32,913 bases of DNA from Ignavibacteriales bacterium (GTDB lineage Bacteria > Bacteroidota > Ignavibacteria > Ignavibacteriales > SURF-24): assembly GCA_026390815.1 (NCBI GenBank), contig JAPLFH010000011.1:66122-99034 (forward strand). Reading direction: 5' to 3'. The translations under genes and the position numbers were made by a program. Shown piece by piece: positions 18,122 to 25,882 of the stretch. Each line of letters starts with the position of its first letter. The stretch's first letter is position 1. Under the pieces are notes generated by a model. That model searched no databases. It was not told the DNA's origin and saw only the letters and a program-made list of their open reading frames with translations.

Positions 18122-18622
18122 TTAAAAATTTGATTCATCAATCCACCTTACAATTTGCCATTTATTAATAGTATTTTTTCTTAAAGTTAAATTAACTTTT
18201 CCATCTACTCGTACAATATCTGTTGGATTAAAAGTAATTGTTAAATTAAAACTTCTTACAATATTAGTTGAATCACTTGAAATTAGCAGAATGTTATTCC
18301 AGATCAAATCAAGCCGTTGAGAATTTTGAAATAAACCATTTGTTACTCTCATCTCATCATCTCTTCCCCAAGAAACATCAAATCCAAGGTCATAATCTCT
18401 ATATGTAAAATTAAAATCGTTAGCCACTAAATCACCATAAATTGTTGTATCCTTAAAAGAATATGCATATTGTAAGTTTTGAAAGATTCCATCAACTTTT
18501 GTTAAATCAGAAATAGGCGAATTATTTGAATTTAGATTTTCATCCAATTCGGGAGCAAATGGATTGAAACATCCTGACATAAATATTATTGGGAAAAGAT
18601 ATATCATTAACTTTTTTTTCAT
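18122..18622 (-). CDS. Small lipoprotein, unknown function (NTF2-like features)
   Basis: A 166-aa product with an N-terminal lipobox (IIFMSGC, lipidated C18). The rest is one globular domain of alternating strands ending in NKWQIVRWIDESNF. The length and the C-terminal 'KWQI..W' strand resemble SnoaL/NTF2-like domains and match the gene just upstream, so the two are probably paralogues. I cannot name a ligand. The preferred start is the ATG at 18620-18622, which overlaps the preceding stop by one base (TGATG); a TTG one codon earlier would also work. It lies between the second lipoprotein and ftsX in the operon. Confidence 0.8.
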   Translation of the reverse strand: MKKKLMIYLFPIIFMSGCFNPFAPELDENLNSNNSPISDLTKVDGIFQNLQYAYSFKDTTIYGDLVANDFNFTYRDYDLGFDVSWGRDDEMRVTNGLFQNSQRLDLIWNNILLISSDSTNIVRSFNLTITFNPTDIVRVDGKVNLTLRKNTINKWQIVRWIDESNF

Positions 18623-19197
18623 CAATAATATCTTCCTTTAAGTTCACTCCAGCTTGGGAAAGTTTCATCTTTAATATCCTGCCAATTTGAAATAGACCAT
18701 TGCAATCTACCATCGCGAATTAATGTGAAATGCAAATTACCTTCATAATATTTTGGTTTTTGTTCATCCAATGTTGGTATTGAAATGGAATAGCTTGCTG
18801 TATATGAAGTGCTATCGCCTAAAAAATTTTTTTCTTCATTAATAAAACTCAGCACAATATTATTGTTTTTGTCGATCGAGTTAATCAAATTAATAAAGTA
18901 TTGTCTTTCACCCTGCAGATTCCAACTTAATAGAAATATGTATTTGGAACCTGAACCAGCAGATGGATAAAACCTAAACTTCTTATCTGAAAAAGATGAA
19001 TCGACAAAACAGGAAAGATAATTCTCAACAACTTTATCTTTAAATGAATCTTTTAAGTTTTGGATAAGAATTTCAGGAGTGGTGGCAGTTTGATTATTAG
19101 TCCTTGGCGTTTCCGGTTTTTCCGCTGATCTTGTTGAAAAAATATCGCACGATACAAAGATAAAAGTTGTTAGACAAAAAATAATAATCTTTTTCAT
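18622..19197 (-). CDS. Small lipoprotein, unknown function, probable paralogue of its neighbour
   Basis: This 191-aa protein has a lipoprotein signal ending FIFVSC (C17), a Ser/Thr/Pro linker (about 24-40) and a globular domain. The domain begins with a helix (EILIQNLKDSFKDKVVENYLSCFVD) and ends with the strand 'LQWSISNWQDI'. A helical start followed by strands ending near a Trp is typical of NTF2/SnoaL-like folds that bind small ligands or partner proteins, and the following gene shares it. Function is unknown. It starts with ATG overlapping the methyltransferase stop by 4 nt (ATGA), so the genes are translationally coupled. Confidence 0.82.
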   Translation of the reverse strand: MKKIIIFCLTTFIFVSCDIFSTRSAEKPETPRTNNQTATTPEILIQNLKDSFKDKVVENYLSCFVDSSFSDKKFRFYPSAGSGSKYIFLLSWNLQGERQYFINLINSIDKNNNIVLSFINEEKNFLGDSTSYTASYSISIPTLDEQKPKYYEGNLHFTLIRDGRLQWSISNWQDIKDETFPSWSELKGRYY

Positions 19198-19928
19198 TTT
19201 GATGCAAAGACTACTAATCTTTGAGAAGTATTAATGTTAAATTCCGCACCACGATAACCACCAAATATTTTAATTATTTTTAATCCAGCATCTGTAATGG
19301 CTGTAACTAATTCATTTTTATTATACAGACGAACTGATTCTGTAAAATTTTTTACTTCATTACATTTTCTGATAGTAATATTTTTCTTTACTCTATTCAT
19401 GTCAAAATATCTTTCCTGGATTATTTCCTTTCCATCAAACACCTCAATACTTTTATGAACAAGATTTTGTCTTAGATATTCTGAATTAAAATAATCAAGA
19501 ACGAAAATGCCATCATCTTTAAGGCAAAAATTAACCTCCTGAAAAAGGGCAAAATTCTCTTCATCATTTTCAAAATAGCCAAAACTTGTAAAGAGGTTTA
19601 TAATTAGATCAAATTTTTTCTTTATTGCTAAATAGCGAATATCAGCACAGAAAAGATCAATATTTAATTTTTGTTCAAGCGATTTATTTTTTGCTACCCG
19701 CAATAAATTTCTACTTAGATCGAATGCTGTAACATTAAATCCTTTTTCAGCAAATAACAAAGAATGCCTGCCTGCTCCACAAGCAATATCCAGAACTGTC
19801 TGATCATCTTGAGAAGGAACATTTTCAAGAACTAACTTTAACAATAGTTTTGCGTCTTCATCATCTCTATGTTTGTAAATTTCTAAATACTCTTCTGATT
19901 CAAACCAGTTCTTAAACCATTCTGCCAT
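19194..19928 (-). CDS. Class I SAM-dependent methyltransferase
   Basis: The 244-aa protein carries SAM motif I VLDIACGAGRH (45-55), then FNVTAFDLS (motif II acidic residue D70) and a motif IV-like FDLIINLFTSFGYF. This is the small-molecule methyltransferase type fold (Methyltransf_25/11). The substrate cannot be read from sequence. The ATG at 19928 overlaps the recR stop by one base (TAATG), and its own stop overlaps the next lipoprotein start by 4 nt. Position next to recR is likely operon convenience rather than a shared pathway. Confidence 0.88.
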   Translation of the reverse strand: MAEWFKNWFESEEYLEIYKHRDDEDAKLLLKLVLENVPSQDDQTVLDIACGAGRHSLLFAEKGFNVTAFDLSRNLLRVAKNKSLEQKLNIDLFCADIRYLAIKKKFDLIINLFTSFGYFENDEENFALFQEVNFCLKDDGIFVLDYFNSEYLRQNLVHKSIEVFDGKEIIQERYFDMNRVKKNITIRKCNEVKNFTESVRLYNKNELVTAITDAGLKIIKIFGGYRGAEFNINTSQRLVVFASK

Positions 19929-20524
19929 TATATAATAATTCTTCCCAAAACAGCTCTGCCAATTGTAGCTTCATCAGCAAATTCAAAATCGCCTCCAATT
20001 GGTAATCCGCGGGCAATCCTTGTAACTTTAATATCGAATGGTTTAATTAACTTTGCCAAATAAAGACAAGTTGTTTCTCCTTCTGTATCGGGATTTAAGG
20101 CAAGGATTACTTCAATAATTTTTTCTTTTTCAAGCCTAAACATTAGCTCTTTTATTTTTAGGGCATCTACACCAGTTCCGCTTAAGGGGGAAAGAACTCC
20201 GCCAATTACATGGTACAATCCATTGTATTCGTTAGTTCGTTCGATGGCAATAACATCATTAACTTCTTCAACAACACAGATTGTTTTTCTATCCCGTTTT
20301 TCACTTTTGCATATATCACAAGTATCATCTACAGAAATATTAAAACAAATATTACAGAATTTTAATTTGGTCTTTAACTCAGTAATTGCTTTTATAAAAC
20401 TATCAACCTCAGAAATGTCGCTCTTCAATATATGCATAGCAAGTCTTTGAGCAGACTTTTTTCCAATTGTGGGTAATTTACACAATTCATCAATTGCTTT
20501 TTGTAAGGGTTCAGCTATTTGCAA
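19928..20524 (-). CDS. recR: Recombination mediator protein RecR
   Basis: The 198-aa protein has the full RecR order: a helix-hairpin-helix (LCKLPTIGKKSAQRLA, about 14-29), a C4 zinc finger (C57, C60, C69, C72), a Toprim domain (about 80-175, CVVEEVNDV, ALNPDTEGE) and a C-terminal Walker-B-like segment (RIARGLPIGGDFEFADE). With RecO/RecF it loads RecA onto gapped single-stranded DNA. It starts at TTG (20522-20524) with AGGA seven nt upstream, two bases after the ybaB stop. This is the widely conserved ybaB-recR pair; dnaX is not next to them here. Confidence 0.96.
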   Translation of the reverse strand: MQIAEPLQKAIDELCKLPTIGKKSAQRLAMHILKSDISEVDSFIKAITELKTKLKFCNICFNISVDDTCDICKSEKRDRKTICVVEEVNDVIAIERTNEYNGLYHVIGGVLSPLSGTGVDALKIKELMFRLEKEKIIEVILALNPDTEGETTCLYLAKLIKPFDIKVTRIARGLPIGGDFEFADEATIGRAVLGRIII

Positions 20525-20525
20525 A

Positions 20526-20852
20526 TTAAAATCCTGGAATGTTTAATCCTGGTGGCAAGATACCTTTTGTTACTTTAGCCATTTCATCTTCAGCCAGTTT
20601 ACCAGCAGATTCCAGAGCTTTATTAACCGCGGCAACAATCAAATCTTCCAACATTTCTTTATCACCACCACCTATTACCTCATTATCAATTTGGATAGAG
20701 ATAATTTCCTTTTTTCCATTGGCGGTAGCTTTAACCATACCTCCTCCAGCTTCTTCTGTAACAGTTTTGTTTCCCAGTTCATTCTGAACACGCTCCATCT
20801 CAGCCTGCATTTTTTGAACTTGTTTCAACATTCCTTGCATACCACCTTTCAT
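20526..20852 (-). CDS. YbaB/EbfC nucleoid-associated protein
   Basis: A 108-aa protein matching YbaB/EbfC in length and pattern: a Met/Gln-rich N-terminal helix (MLKQVQKMQAEMERVQNEL), a central sheet (GMVKATANGKKEIISIQIDNEV) and a C-terminal helix (LEDLIVAAVNKALESAG) followed by GLNIPGF. Family members are dimers that bind DNA and cover the nucleoid. The ATG at 20852 follows a strong GGAGG site. It is the first gene of the minus-strand run and is divergent from the PurC-like gene. Confidence 0.95.
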   Translation of the reverse strand: MKGGMQGMLKQVQKMQAEMERVQNELGNKTVTEEAGGGMVKATANGKKEIISIQIDNEVIGGGDKEMLEDLIVAAVNKALESAGKLAEDEMAKVTKGILPPGLNIPGF

Positions 20853-20915
20853 TTATCCTCCAAAATAATGTGTTTTTCAATAAATTTTTCTAAAAACAAA
20901 ATACTAAAATCTTAT

Positions 20916-20944
20916 TTGACTTTGAATACCTATTTATTTAATAT
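20916..20944 (+). promoter_or_regulatory. Candidate sigma-70-type promoter of the purC-like/psd/pur operon
   Basis: TTGACT (20916-20921) and TAATAT (20939-20944) are separated by 17 bp. Transcription would begin near 20951, about 26 nt before the TTG start of the first gene. It lies in the 124-bp divergent gap with ybaB. The group's real promoter consensus is unknown to me. Confidence 0.35.
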
Positions 20945-20976
20945 TTCCGCAACAAAAACAAAGAGCATTTCTACTT

Positions 20977-21672
20977 TTGAAATCTAAGAAAAATATTGTT
21001 TACGAAGAAACCGGAAAGATCATTTATCTTTGTGAAGATGAAAATTACTTTTCAATTGAATATACCGACGATGTTAATCTGAATTCCAAAGAAATAGTTA
21101 AGATAAAAAACATCGGAGCAAAATTTACATTATCAAATTCTTTTTTCCTCGATTATTTGAATGCTTACAATATTCAAACTGGTTATAAAAAGGTTGAGGA
21201 AAATTCCATTGTTTTAAATAAGCATTATCAATTTCCATTTTATATAAAGATTCTTAATATAATTGATAAAAGAACAGCGAAAATATTTAATAAACAGGAA
21301 GGCTCAAATCTTCAAATTCCACTTCTTACTTTTCATTTCGGTAATTCACCTGATAATATGATTTCTGAAAACCACCTGATGGCTCTTGAATTATGTCTAT
21401 TAGAAGATATAAAAGTGATGAAACGGATTTGCTCCAAAGTGAACGCTGTACTCAAATCTTTTTTTGAAAGACGGAATACAACTCTGGCAGAGGTTAACTG
21501 CTACTTTGGTAAGGAAGATGAAAAAGTGTTTATAGTAGATGATTTTACTCCGTTGAGTTTAAAAATTCTTCAGACAAATTCAAACGGAAATACAATTAAC
21601 CCGTACAAAATAAAATCCGCAGAAGATATAAAAAATTATTCTGAATTTTTACTAACCTTAATTTCCAGCTAA
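20977..21672 (+). CDS. Degenerate PurC (SAICAR synthetase) homologue, probable pseudoenzyme
   Basis: This 231-aa protein aligns along its length to PurC, which ligates aspartate to CAIR in purine synthesis. IVYEETGKIIY (7-17) corresponds to PurC LLYEGKAKKVY, and PFYIKILNIIDKRTAKIF (87-104) to the VVVRNVAAGSLAKR region. ISENHLMAL (129-137) matches NEDHILAL, and LAEVNCYFG (170-178) the signature [D].K.EFG. IVDDFTPLSLKI (186-197) matches ADEISPDTCRLW. Length and order are normal, but the signature residues are mostly changed: the Gly-Lys of the ATP loop, the Arg and Gly-Ser of the middle segment, Lys and Glu of signature 1, Asp and Arg-Trp of signature 2. The frame is open, so it looks maintained rather than decaying. 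The start is TTG at 20977; no ATG lies between the last upstream stop and it. It heads the operon containing purS and purQ. Confidence 0.75.
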   Translation: MKSKKNIVYEETGKIIYLCEDENYFSIEYTDDVNLNSKEIVKIKNIGAKFTLSNSFFLDYLNAYNIQTGYKKVEENSIVLNKHYQFPFYIKILNIIDKRTAKIFNKQEGSNLQIPLLTFHFGNSPDNMISENHLMALELCLLEDIKVMKRICSKVNAVLKSFFERRNTTLAEVNCYFGKEDEKVFIVDDFTPLSLKILQTNSNGNTINPYKIKSAEDIKNYSEFLLTLISS

Positions 21673-21677
21673 ACAAA

Positions 21678-22325
21678 ATGACAAAATACGGTTACTCAAC
21701 CATTGGTATTGTGGCTATAATTGTGTTCTTTCTTTTCGCAAGCGCAATTTTTCTCAACAATAGTTATTTACGAATTCCACTTATCGTAATTGGTCTTTTT
21801 TTACTTATCTTTACGTTGAATTTTTTTAGAGACCCGGATAGAACACTGCCTGCAAGAAAAGATGTTGTTGTTTCTCCTGCAGATGGAACTGTAATTTTAA
21901 TAAAGGAAGTAGCAGAAGAAAAGTTTATAAAAGGTAAATGTTTACAGCTATCTATCTTTATGTCTCCATTAAACGTTCATGTAAACAGAATTCCAATTGA
22001 TGGCAGAGTTGAATATTTGAATTATGTGCAGGGTGATTACCTTGTTGCCAGCAACGATAAAGCATCACTTGAAAATGAACGAGCAGAATTTGGAATTTCT
22101 AACAAGAATGGCAAAATATTTTTTACTCAGGTTGCTGGATTTGTTGCCAGAAGAATTATTTATGAAATTAATATTGGCGACGAAGTAAAAATTGGAGAAA
22201 GATTTGGTATGATTAAATTTGGCAGTCGTGTAGATGTTGTAGTTCCACTCAACTGGAAAGTAAAAGTTAAGAAAGGTGATAAAGTTACTGCTGGTGAAAC
22301 AATTTTATTTGAGTATAACAAATAA
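21678..22325 (+). CDS. psd: Phosphatidylserine decarboxylase (short Psd type)
   Basis: The 215-aa proenzyme has two N-terminal membrane segments (about 9-27 and 33-50), then RDPDRTLPA, SPADGTV and the family block MSPLNVHVNRIP (95-106). It self-cleaves at G182-S183 in FGSRVDVVVP, with S183 becoming the pyruvoyl group. The short form without the usual LGST-type longer architecture is the archaeal-like/PSD-A class common in Bacteroidota and relatives. It makes phosphatidylethanolamine from phosphatidylserine at the inner membrane. It is directly followed by pssA (TAATG overlap), which supplies its substrate. Confidence 0.95.
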   Translation: MTKYGYSTIGIVAIIVFFLFASAIFLNNSYLRIPLIVIGLFLLIFTLNFFRDPDRTLPARKDVVVSPADGTVILIKEVAEEKFIKGKCLQLSIFMSPLNVHVNRIPIDGRVEYLNYVQGDYLVASNDKASLENERAEFGISNKNGKIFFTQVAGFVARRIIYEINIGDEVKIGERFGMIKFGSRVDVVVPLNWKVKVKKGDKVTAGETILFEYNK

Positions 22326-23062
22326 TGAAAAACATCCGAATTACCCGTTCAGTTATCCCGAATCTTTTTACAACGCTAAATATGTTCAGCGGATTTGTAT
22401 CCATTATTTATTCGCACGATAGGAATTTTACACAAGCCGCAATTTTAATTATTGTAGCTGCAGTTTTTGATGCTTTAGATGGAATTATGGCAAGGTTAAC
22501 AAAATCCAGCAGCGAATTTGGTGTTGAACTGGACTCTCTTTCAGATCTGGTTAGCTTTGGTGTGGCTCCTGCATTTTTAGTTTACCAAATATATTTAAAC
22601 CAATTTAACATATTTGGAATTGTTTTAAGCTCATTTATTATGATTGCCGGAGGACTAAGACTTGCCCGTTTTAATGTTCAGCTTGTGGGGTTTGATAAAT
22701 CTTCCTTTGTAGGATTACCAATTCCATCTTCTGCAATTACAATAGCTTCTTTCGTTTTAATCTATTTTAGAGATGGGGCGTTCATTCCTCCATTTGAAAA
22801 TTTTGTAATTCCCATGGTAATTGTTCTTGCATTTTTAATGGTAAGCAAAATTCGTTACGAAACAATTCCAAAGTTTACAAAAAAGGGAATAAAGGACAGA
22901 CCGTATTCCTTTGGATTTATTTTCCTATCATTTGTTTTAATGATATTTACAAAAGGTAAGGCATTGTTCTATATCTTTGTTTTCATTATTCTTCTCGGTA
23001 TTTTAAGATACATTTATACTCTGCTTTTTAGTAAAAATAATTATGGAATTGATTCGCATTAA
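22325..23062 (+). CDS. pssA: CDP-diacylglycerol-serine O-phosphatidyltransferase
   Basis: A 245-aa integral membrane enzyme with the CDP-alcohol phosphotransferase motif D49-x2-D52-G53-x2-A56-R57-x8-G66-x3-D70-x3-D74. It transfers phosphatidyl from CDP-diacylglycerol to serine. About eight hydrophobic segments cover the chain. The length, the start IRITRSVIPNLFTTLNMFSGF and GLPIPSSA favour the serine enzyme over the glycerol-phosphate one, and the one-base overlap with psd agrees. Together the two genes encode the phosphatidylethanolamine route. Confidence 0.95.
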   Translation: MKNIRITRSVIPNLFTTLNMFSGFVSIIYSHDRNFTQAAILIIVAAVFDALDGIMARLTKSSSEFGVELDSLSDLVSFGVAPAFLVYQIYLNQFNIFGIVLSSFIMIAGGLRLARFNVQLVGFDKSSFVGLPIPSSAITIASFVLIYFRDGAFIPPFENFVIPMVIVLAFLMVSKIRYETIPKFTKKGIKDRPYSFGFIFLSFVLMIFTKGKALFYIFVFIILLGILRYIYTLLFSKNNYGIDSH

Positions 23063-23070
23063 AATTATTT

Positions 23071-23076
23071 GAGGAA
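23071..23076 (+). promoter_or_regulatory. Ribosome binding site deciding the purS start
   Basis: GAGGAA sits four nt before the TTG at 23081. A TTG at 23069 in the same frame overlaps this site and would add four residues absent from typical PurS, so 23081 is preferred. Confidence 0.65.
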
Positions 23077-23080
23077 CAAT

Positions 23081-23332
23081 TTGTATAAAGCAACTGTAAT
23101 AATTAAAAGAAGAGAATCGATACTTGATCCGCAGGGAAAAGCAGTTGAACAAGGTGCTAAACTTCTTGGTTTTAACAATATTGAACAAACCAGAATCGGA
23201 AAGTATATAGAATTTTTTATTAATATAAATGATAAATCTCTTGCGGAAAAAGAAGTAAAAGAATATTGCCATAAACTTTTAGCAAATCCAATTATGGAAG
23301 ATTATGAATACAAACTTGAAGAGGCACAATGA
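23081..23332 (+). CDS. purS: Phosphoribosylformylglycinamidine synthase subunit PurS
   Basis: An 83-aa protein beginning [20 protein letters not shown], the usual PurS opening, with [12 protein letters not shown] and the C-terminal strand following. PurS bridges PurQ and PurL in the three-part FGAM synthase, helping ammonia move from glutaminase to synthetase. The start is TTG at 23081. The stop overlaps the purQ ATG by 4 nt, so the subunits are coupled. PurL is not in the window. Confidence 0.94.
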   Translation: MYKATVIIKRRESILDPQGKAVEQGAKLLGFNNIEQTRIGKYIEFFININDKSLAEKEVKEYCHKLLANPIMEDYEYKLEEAQ

Positions 23333-24030
23333 GCGTTAAGTTTGGAGTTGTTGTATTTCCCGGTTCCAACTGCGATCACGACGCTTACTATTCACTTAAA
23401 AAGGTGCTTGGTTACGACGTTACTTTTTTGTGGCATAAAGACAAAGATTTAGAAAACTCAGATGTAATAATTCTTCCAGGTGGATTTTCTTATGGTGATT
23501 ATCTAAGAACAGGCTCTATTGCCAGATTTTCTCCAATTATGGAAAAAGTAATTTCATTTGCAGAAAATGGTGGATACGTGATTGGAATTTGTAATGGTTT
23601 CCAGATTTTACTTGAAGCTGGATTATTGCCCGGCGTTATGATTAAGAATGATTCACTAAAGTTTATTTGCAAGGATGTTTATCTATCTGTTGAAAATTCT
23701 GATACAGCTTTTTCGAAACAGATAATGAAAAAAGTAATAAAGATACCTATTGCTCATGGCGATGGTAATTACTTTAACGATAATGATGCCTTGGTTGATC
23801 TGGAAAAGAATAATCAGATCGTTTTTAAATATTCATCACCAGAAGGAATAATCTCTGAAAAGTTTAATGCAAATGGATCTCAAATGAATATTGCTGGTAT
23901 AATTAATAAAAAAGGTAATGTTCTTGGAATGATGCCTCATCCAGAAAGAGCTTGCGATCCAATCCTTGGAAAAACTGATGGAGCAATGATTTTTAATTCA
24001 ATAGCAAAAAATATATTTGCGGAAGTATAA
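23329..24030 (+). CDS. purQ: Phosphoribosylformylglycinamidine synthase glutaminase subunit PurQ
   Basis: This 233-aa class I glutamine amidotransferase has the nucleophile C88 in GICNGFQ and the other triad members H204 and E206 in MMPHPERA. The [13 protein letters not shown] oxyanion segment lies at 50-62. It hydrolyses glutamine and passes ammonia to PurL for FGAM formation. The length is that of stand-alone bacterial PurQ. It follows purS with an ATGA overlap and precedes tatA by 24 nt. Confidence 0.96.
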   Translation: MSVKFGVVVFPGSNCDHDAYYSLKKVLGYDVTFLWHKDKDLENSDVIILPGGFSYGDYLRTGSIARFSPIMEKVISFAENGGYVIGICNGFQILLEAGLLPGVMIKNDSLKFICKDVYLSVENSDTAFSKQIMKKVIKIPIAHGDGNYFNDNDALVDLEKNNQIVFKYSSPEGIISEKFNANGSQMNIAGIINKKGNVLGMMPHPERACDPILGKTDGAMIFNSIAKNIFAEV

Positions 24031-24054
24031 ATAATTTAAAAAGAGGAAAATAAA

Positions 24055-24240
24055 ATGTTTGGAAACTTAGGAACAGGCGAAATAATACTTATAATTATTG
24101 CCATCCTTATTTTATTTGGAGCTAAGAAAATTCCAGAATTAGCACAAGGTATTGGGAAAGGCATGAAAGAATTTAAGAAAGCATTGAAAGATGTTGAAGA
24201 AGATGTAAAGGATCCAGATAAACCAACAAAAAAAGAGTAA
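24055..24240 (+). CDS. tatA: Sec-independent (Tat) translocase protein TatA/E
   Basis: The 61-aa protein has a short periplasmic start, one membrane helix (about 8-21, GEIILIIIAILILFG), the FGAKKIPELA hinge and an amphipathic helix with GKGMKEFKKA, then an acidic tail. TatA oligomerises to form the pore for folded twin-arginine proteins. TatB is similar, but the tail here is too short for it. AGAGGAAAA precedes the ATG. tatC is not in the window. Confidence 0.93.
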   Translation: MFGNLGTGEIILIIIAILILFGAKKIPELAQGIGKGMKEFKKALKDVEEDVKDPDKPTKKE

Positions 24241-24251
24241 TTTCGTTTCAC

Positions 24252-24290
24252 ATTCTCTTTGTCCCTTTTTATGAATGGGACAAAGGGAAT
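24252..24290 (+). repeat. Strong hairpin at the tatA-gatA junction
   Basis: The arms 24252-24265 and 24277-24290 pair over 14 bp with one U-G pair around an 11-nt loop (TTTTTATGAAT). The core is CTTTGTCCC/GGGACAAAG. It begins 12 nt after the tatA stop. The loop contains an ATG in frame with gatA but no ribosome site. There is no T-run after the right arm, so a simple rho-independent terminator is not certain; it could be an attenuator or mRNA-stability stem between the two genes. Confidence 0.7.
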
Positions 24291-24318
24291 ATACAAATCT
24301 CAACTTTCAAATCAGATC

Positions 24319-24322
24319 GAGG
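24319..24322 (+). promoter_or_regulatory. Ribosome binding site deciding the gatA start
   Basis: GAGG lies eight nt before the TTG at 24331. The ATG at 24271 in the same frame has no SD and sits in a hairpin loop. Confidence 0.55.
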
Positions 24323-24330
24323 CTAATCTG

Positions 24331-25779
24331 TTGCACAACTATAAAAACTATTCTGAAAAAATTGAAAAAATAAAATCAGGTGAAATTTCTCTCGTTGAGA
24401 ATGTTCAATCATTTATTAATCGCATAGATAAGGATAAGCATTTAAATGCATTCAACTTTATTTTTGCAGAAGATGCTTTGAACAATGCTGAAAGAATAAA
24501 CTTAAAAATACAAAATGGAACTTATGGTAAGCTTGCTGGGATGGTTGTGGCTGTTAAAGATGTACTCGCAATAAAAGATAAACCTCTTACTTGCTCATCA
24601 AATATTTTAAAAGAATTTATTTCTCTTTATAGTGCAACCGCAATTAAAAAATTATTAGATGAAGATGCAATTATTATTGGAAAAACTAACTGCGATGAAT
24701 TTGCAATGGGTTCTTCAAATGAAAATTCTGCATTTGGGAATGTACTCAATCCTATTGATAATTCAAGAGTTCCCGGCGGCTCAAGCGGAGGTTCTGCGGT
24801 TGCTGTTGCAGCAGATCTATGCGATGCTTCACTTGGAACTGATACAGGCGGATCAATAAGGCAGCCAGCATCTTTTTGCGGAATTTATGGTTTGAAACCA
24901 ACTTATGGTAGAGTTTCCCGCTACGGATTAACGGCGTTTGCTTCATCATTCGATTCCATTGGTCCATTTGCAAAAAACGTTGAAGATATTGCTCTGTTGC
25001 TTCAGGTTATTTCCGGCAAAGATGAAAAAGATTCAACTTCAATTGAAAAAGAAATTCCACATTATTTTAACATTCTTTCCAATAAAAATTTGATTGAAGA
25101 ATTTAAAAAGAAAAAGCCACGCATAGGAATTCCCAAGGAATATTTTGCTGCAGGATTGAATTCGGAAGTTAGAATTGCTATCGAAGAAAAGATAAAGCAA
25201 CTGAAGGATGATGGTTTTGAAATTATAGAAATCAGTTTACCAAATACTGAATATTCCATTGCTACTTATTACATTCTAACAACAGCAGAAGCATCTTCTA
25301 ACTTAGCACGGTACGATGGAGCAAGGTATGGTTATCGTCATCCGGAAAGTGGAAATCTTAAAGAGATGTATACAAATTCCCGCACAGAAGGATTTGGGGT
25401 TGAAGTTAAGAGAAGAATTATGCTTGGCACTTACGTTCTTTCTGCCGGTTATTATGATGCTTATTACCGTAAAGCACAAAAAGTTCGCCGTCTTTTAAAA
25501 AATGATTTTGATGAAGCATTTAAAAAAGTTGATTTAATCTTAACACCCACCTCCCCCTTCCCTGCTTTTAAGATTGGAGAAAAATCCAACGATCCACTGG
25601 AAATGTATTTGAGTGATATTTACACTACGTCTGCAAACTTAGCTGGTATACCCGGGATCAATCTTCCAATTGCAAAAAATTCCGAAGGATTGCCGATTGG
25701 AATGCAATTGATGGCAAACCAATTTGATGAGCTGACATTGTTGAAAATGAGTTACTATTTACACCATAGCATGATTTAA
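24331..25779 (+). CDS. gatA: Asp-tRNA(Asn)/Glu-tRNA(Gln) amidotransferase subunit A
   Basis: The 482-aa amidase-signature enzyme hydrolyses glutamine and hands ammonia to GatB for amidation of misacylated tRNA. The Ser-cisSer-Lys triad is K76 (VAVKD), S151 (PGGSSGGS) and S175 (DTGGSIRQPA), each three lower than the K79/S154/S178 I recall for S. aureus GatA, which supports the TTG start at 24331. GLKPTYGRVSRYGL follows. An upstream ATG (24271) or TTG (24259) in the same frame would add 20-24 atypical residues encoded by a hairpin. GatB and GatC genes are not in the window. Confidence 0.95.
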   Translation: MHNYKNYSEKIEKIKSGEISLVENVQSFINRIDKDKHLNAFNFIFAEDALNNAERINLKIQNGTYGKLAGMVVAVKDVLAIKDKPLTCSSNILKEFISLYSATAIKKLLDEDAIIIGKTNCDEFAMGSSNENSAFGNVLNPIDNSRVPGGSSGGSAVAVAADLCDASLGTDTGGSIRQPASFCGIYGLKPTYGRVSRYGLTAFASSFDSIGPFAKNVEDIALLLQVISGKDEKDSTSIEKEIPHYFNILSNKNLIEEFKKKKPRIGIPKEYFAAGLNSEVRIAIEEKIKQLKDDGFEIIEISLPNTEYSIATYYILTTAEASSNLARYDGARYGYRHPESGNLKEMYTNSRTEGFGVEVKRRIMLGTYVLSAGYYDAYYRKAQKVRRLLKNDFDEAFKKVDLILTPTSPFPAFKIGEKSNDPLEMYLSDIYTTSANLAGIPGINLPIAKNSEGLPIGMQLMANQFDELTLLKMSYYLHHSMI

Positions 25780-25858
25780 ATAATACCTGATCAGAACCAT
25801 TTTATATTTTATTTGAAATGTAATCCTTCCTAAAAAAGAATTTTTGTTATATATTAAA

Positions 25859-25882
25859 GCATAAAAAGAAATTCTTTTATGC
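25859..25882 (+). promoter_or_regulatory. Inverted repeat over the HEPN start codon, candidate operator
   Basis: GCATAAAAAGAA (25859-25870) and TTCTTTTATGC (25872-25882) are complementary arms with one extra A. The right arm contains the ATG of the HEPN gene, and a TATATT (25850-25855) sits just upstream. Position at the presumed transcription start fits autorepression or translational control of a toxin-antitoxin-like operon. Confidence 0.45.

Noticed and set aside
24259-24330. N-terminal extension of GatA from TTG 24259 or ATG 24271
   Set aside because: It is encoded by a hairpin, lacks an SD, and would shift the catalytic triad from its usual positions.
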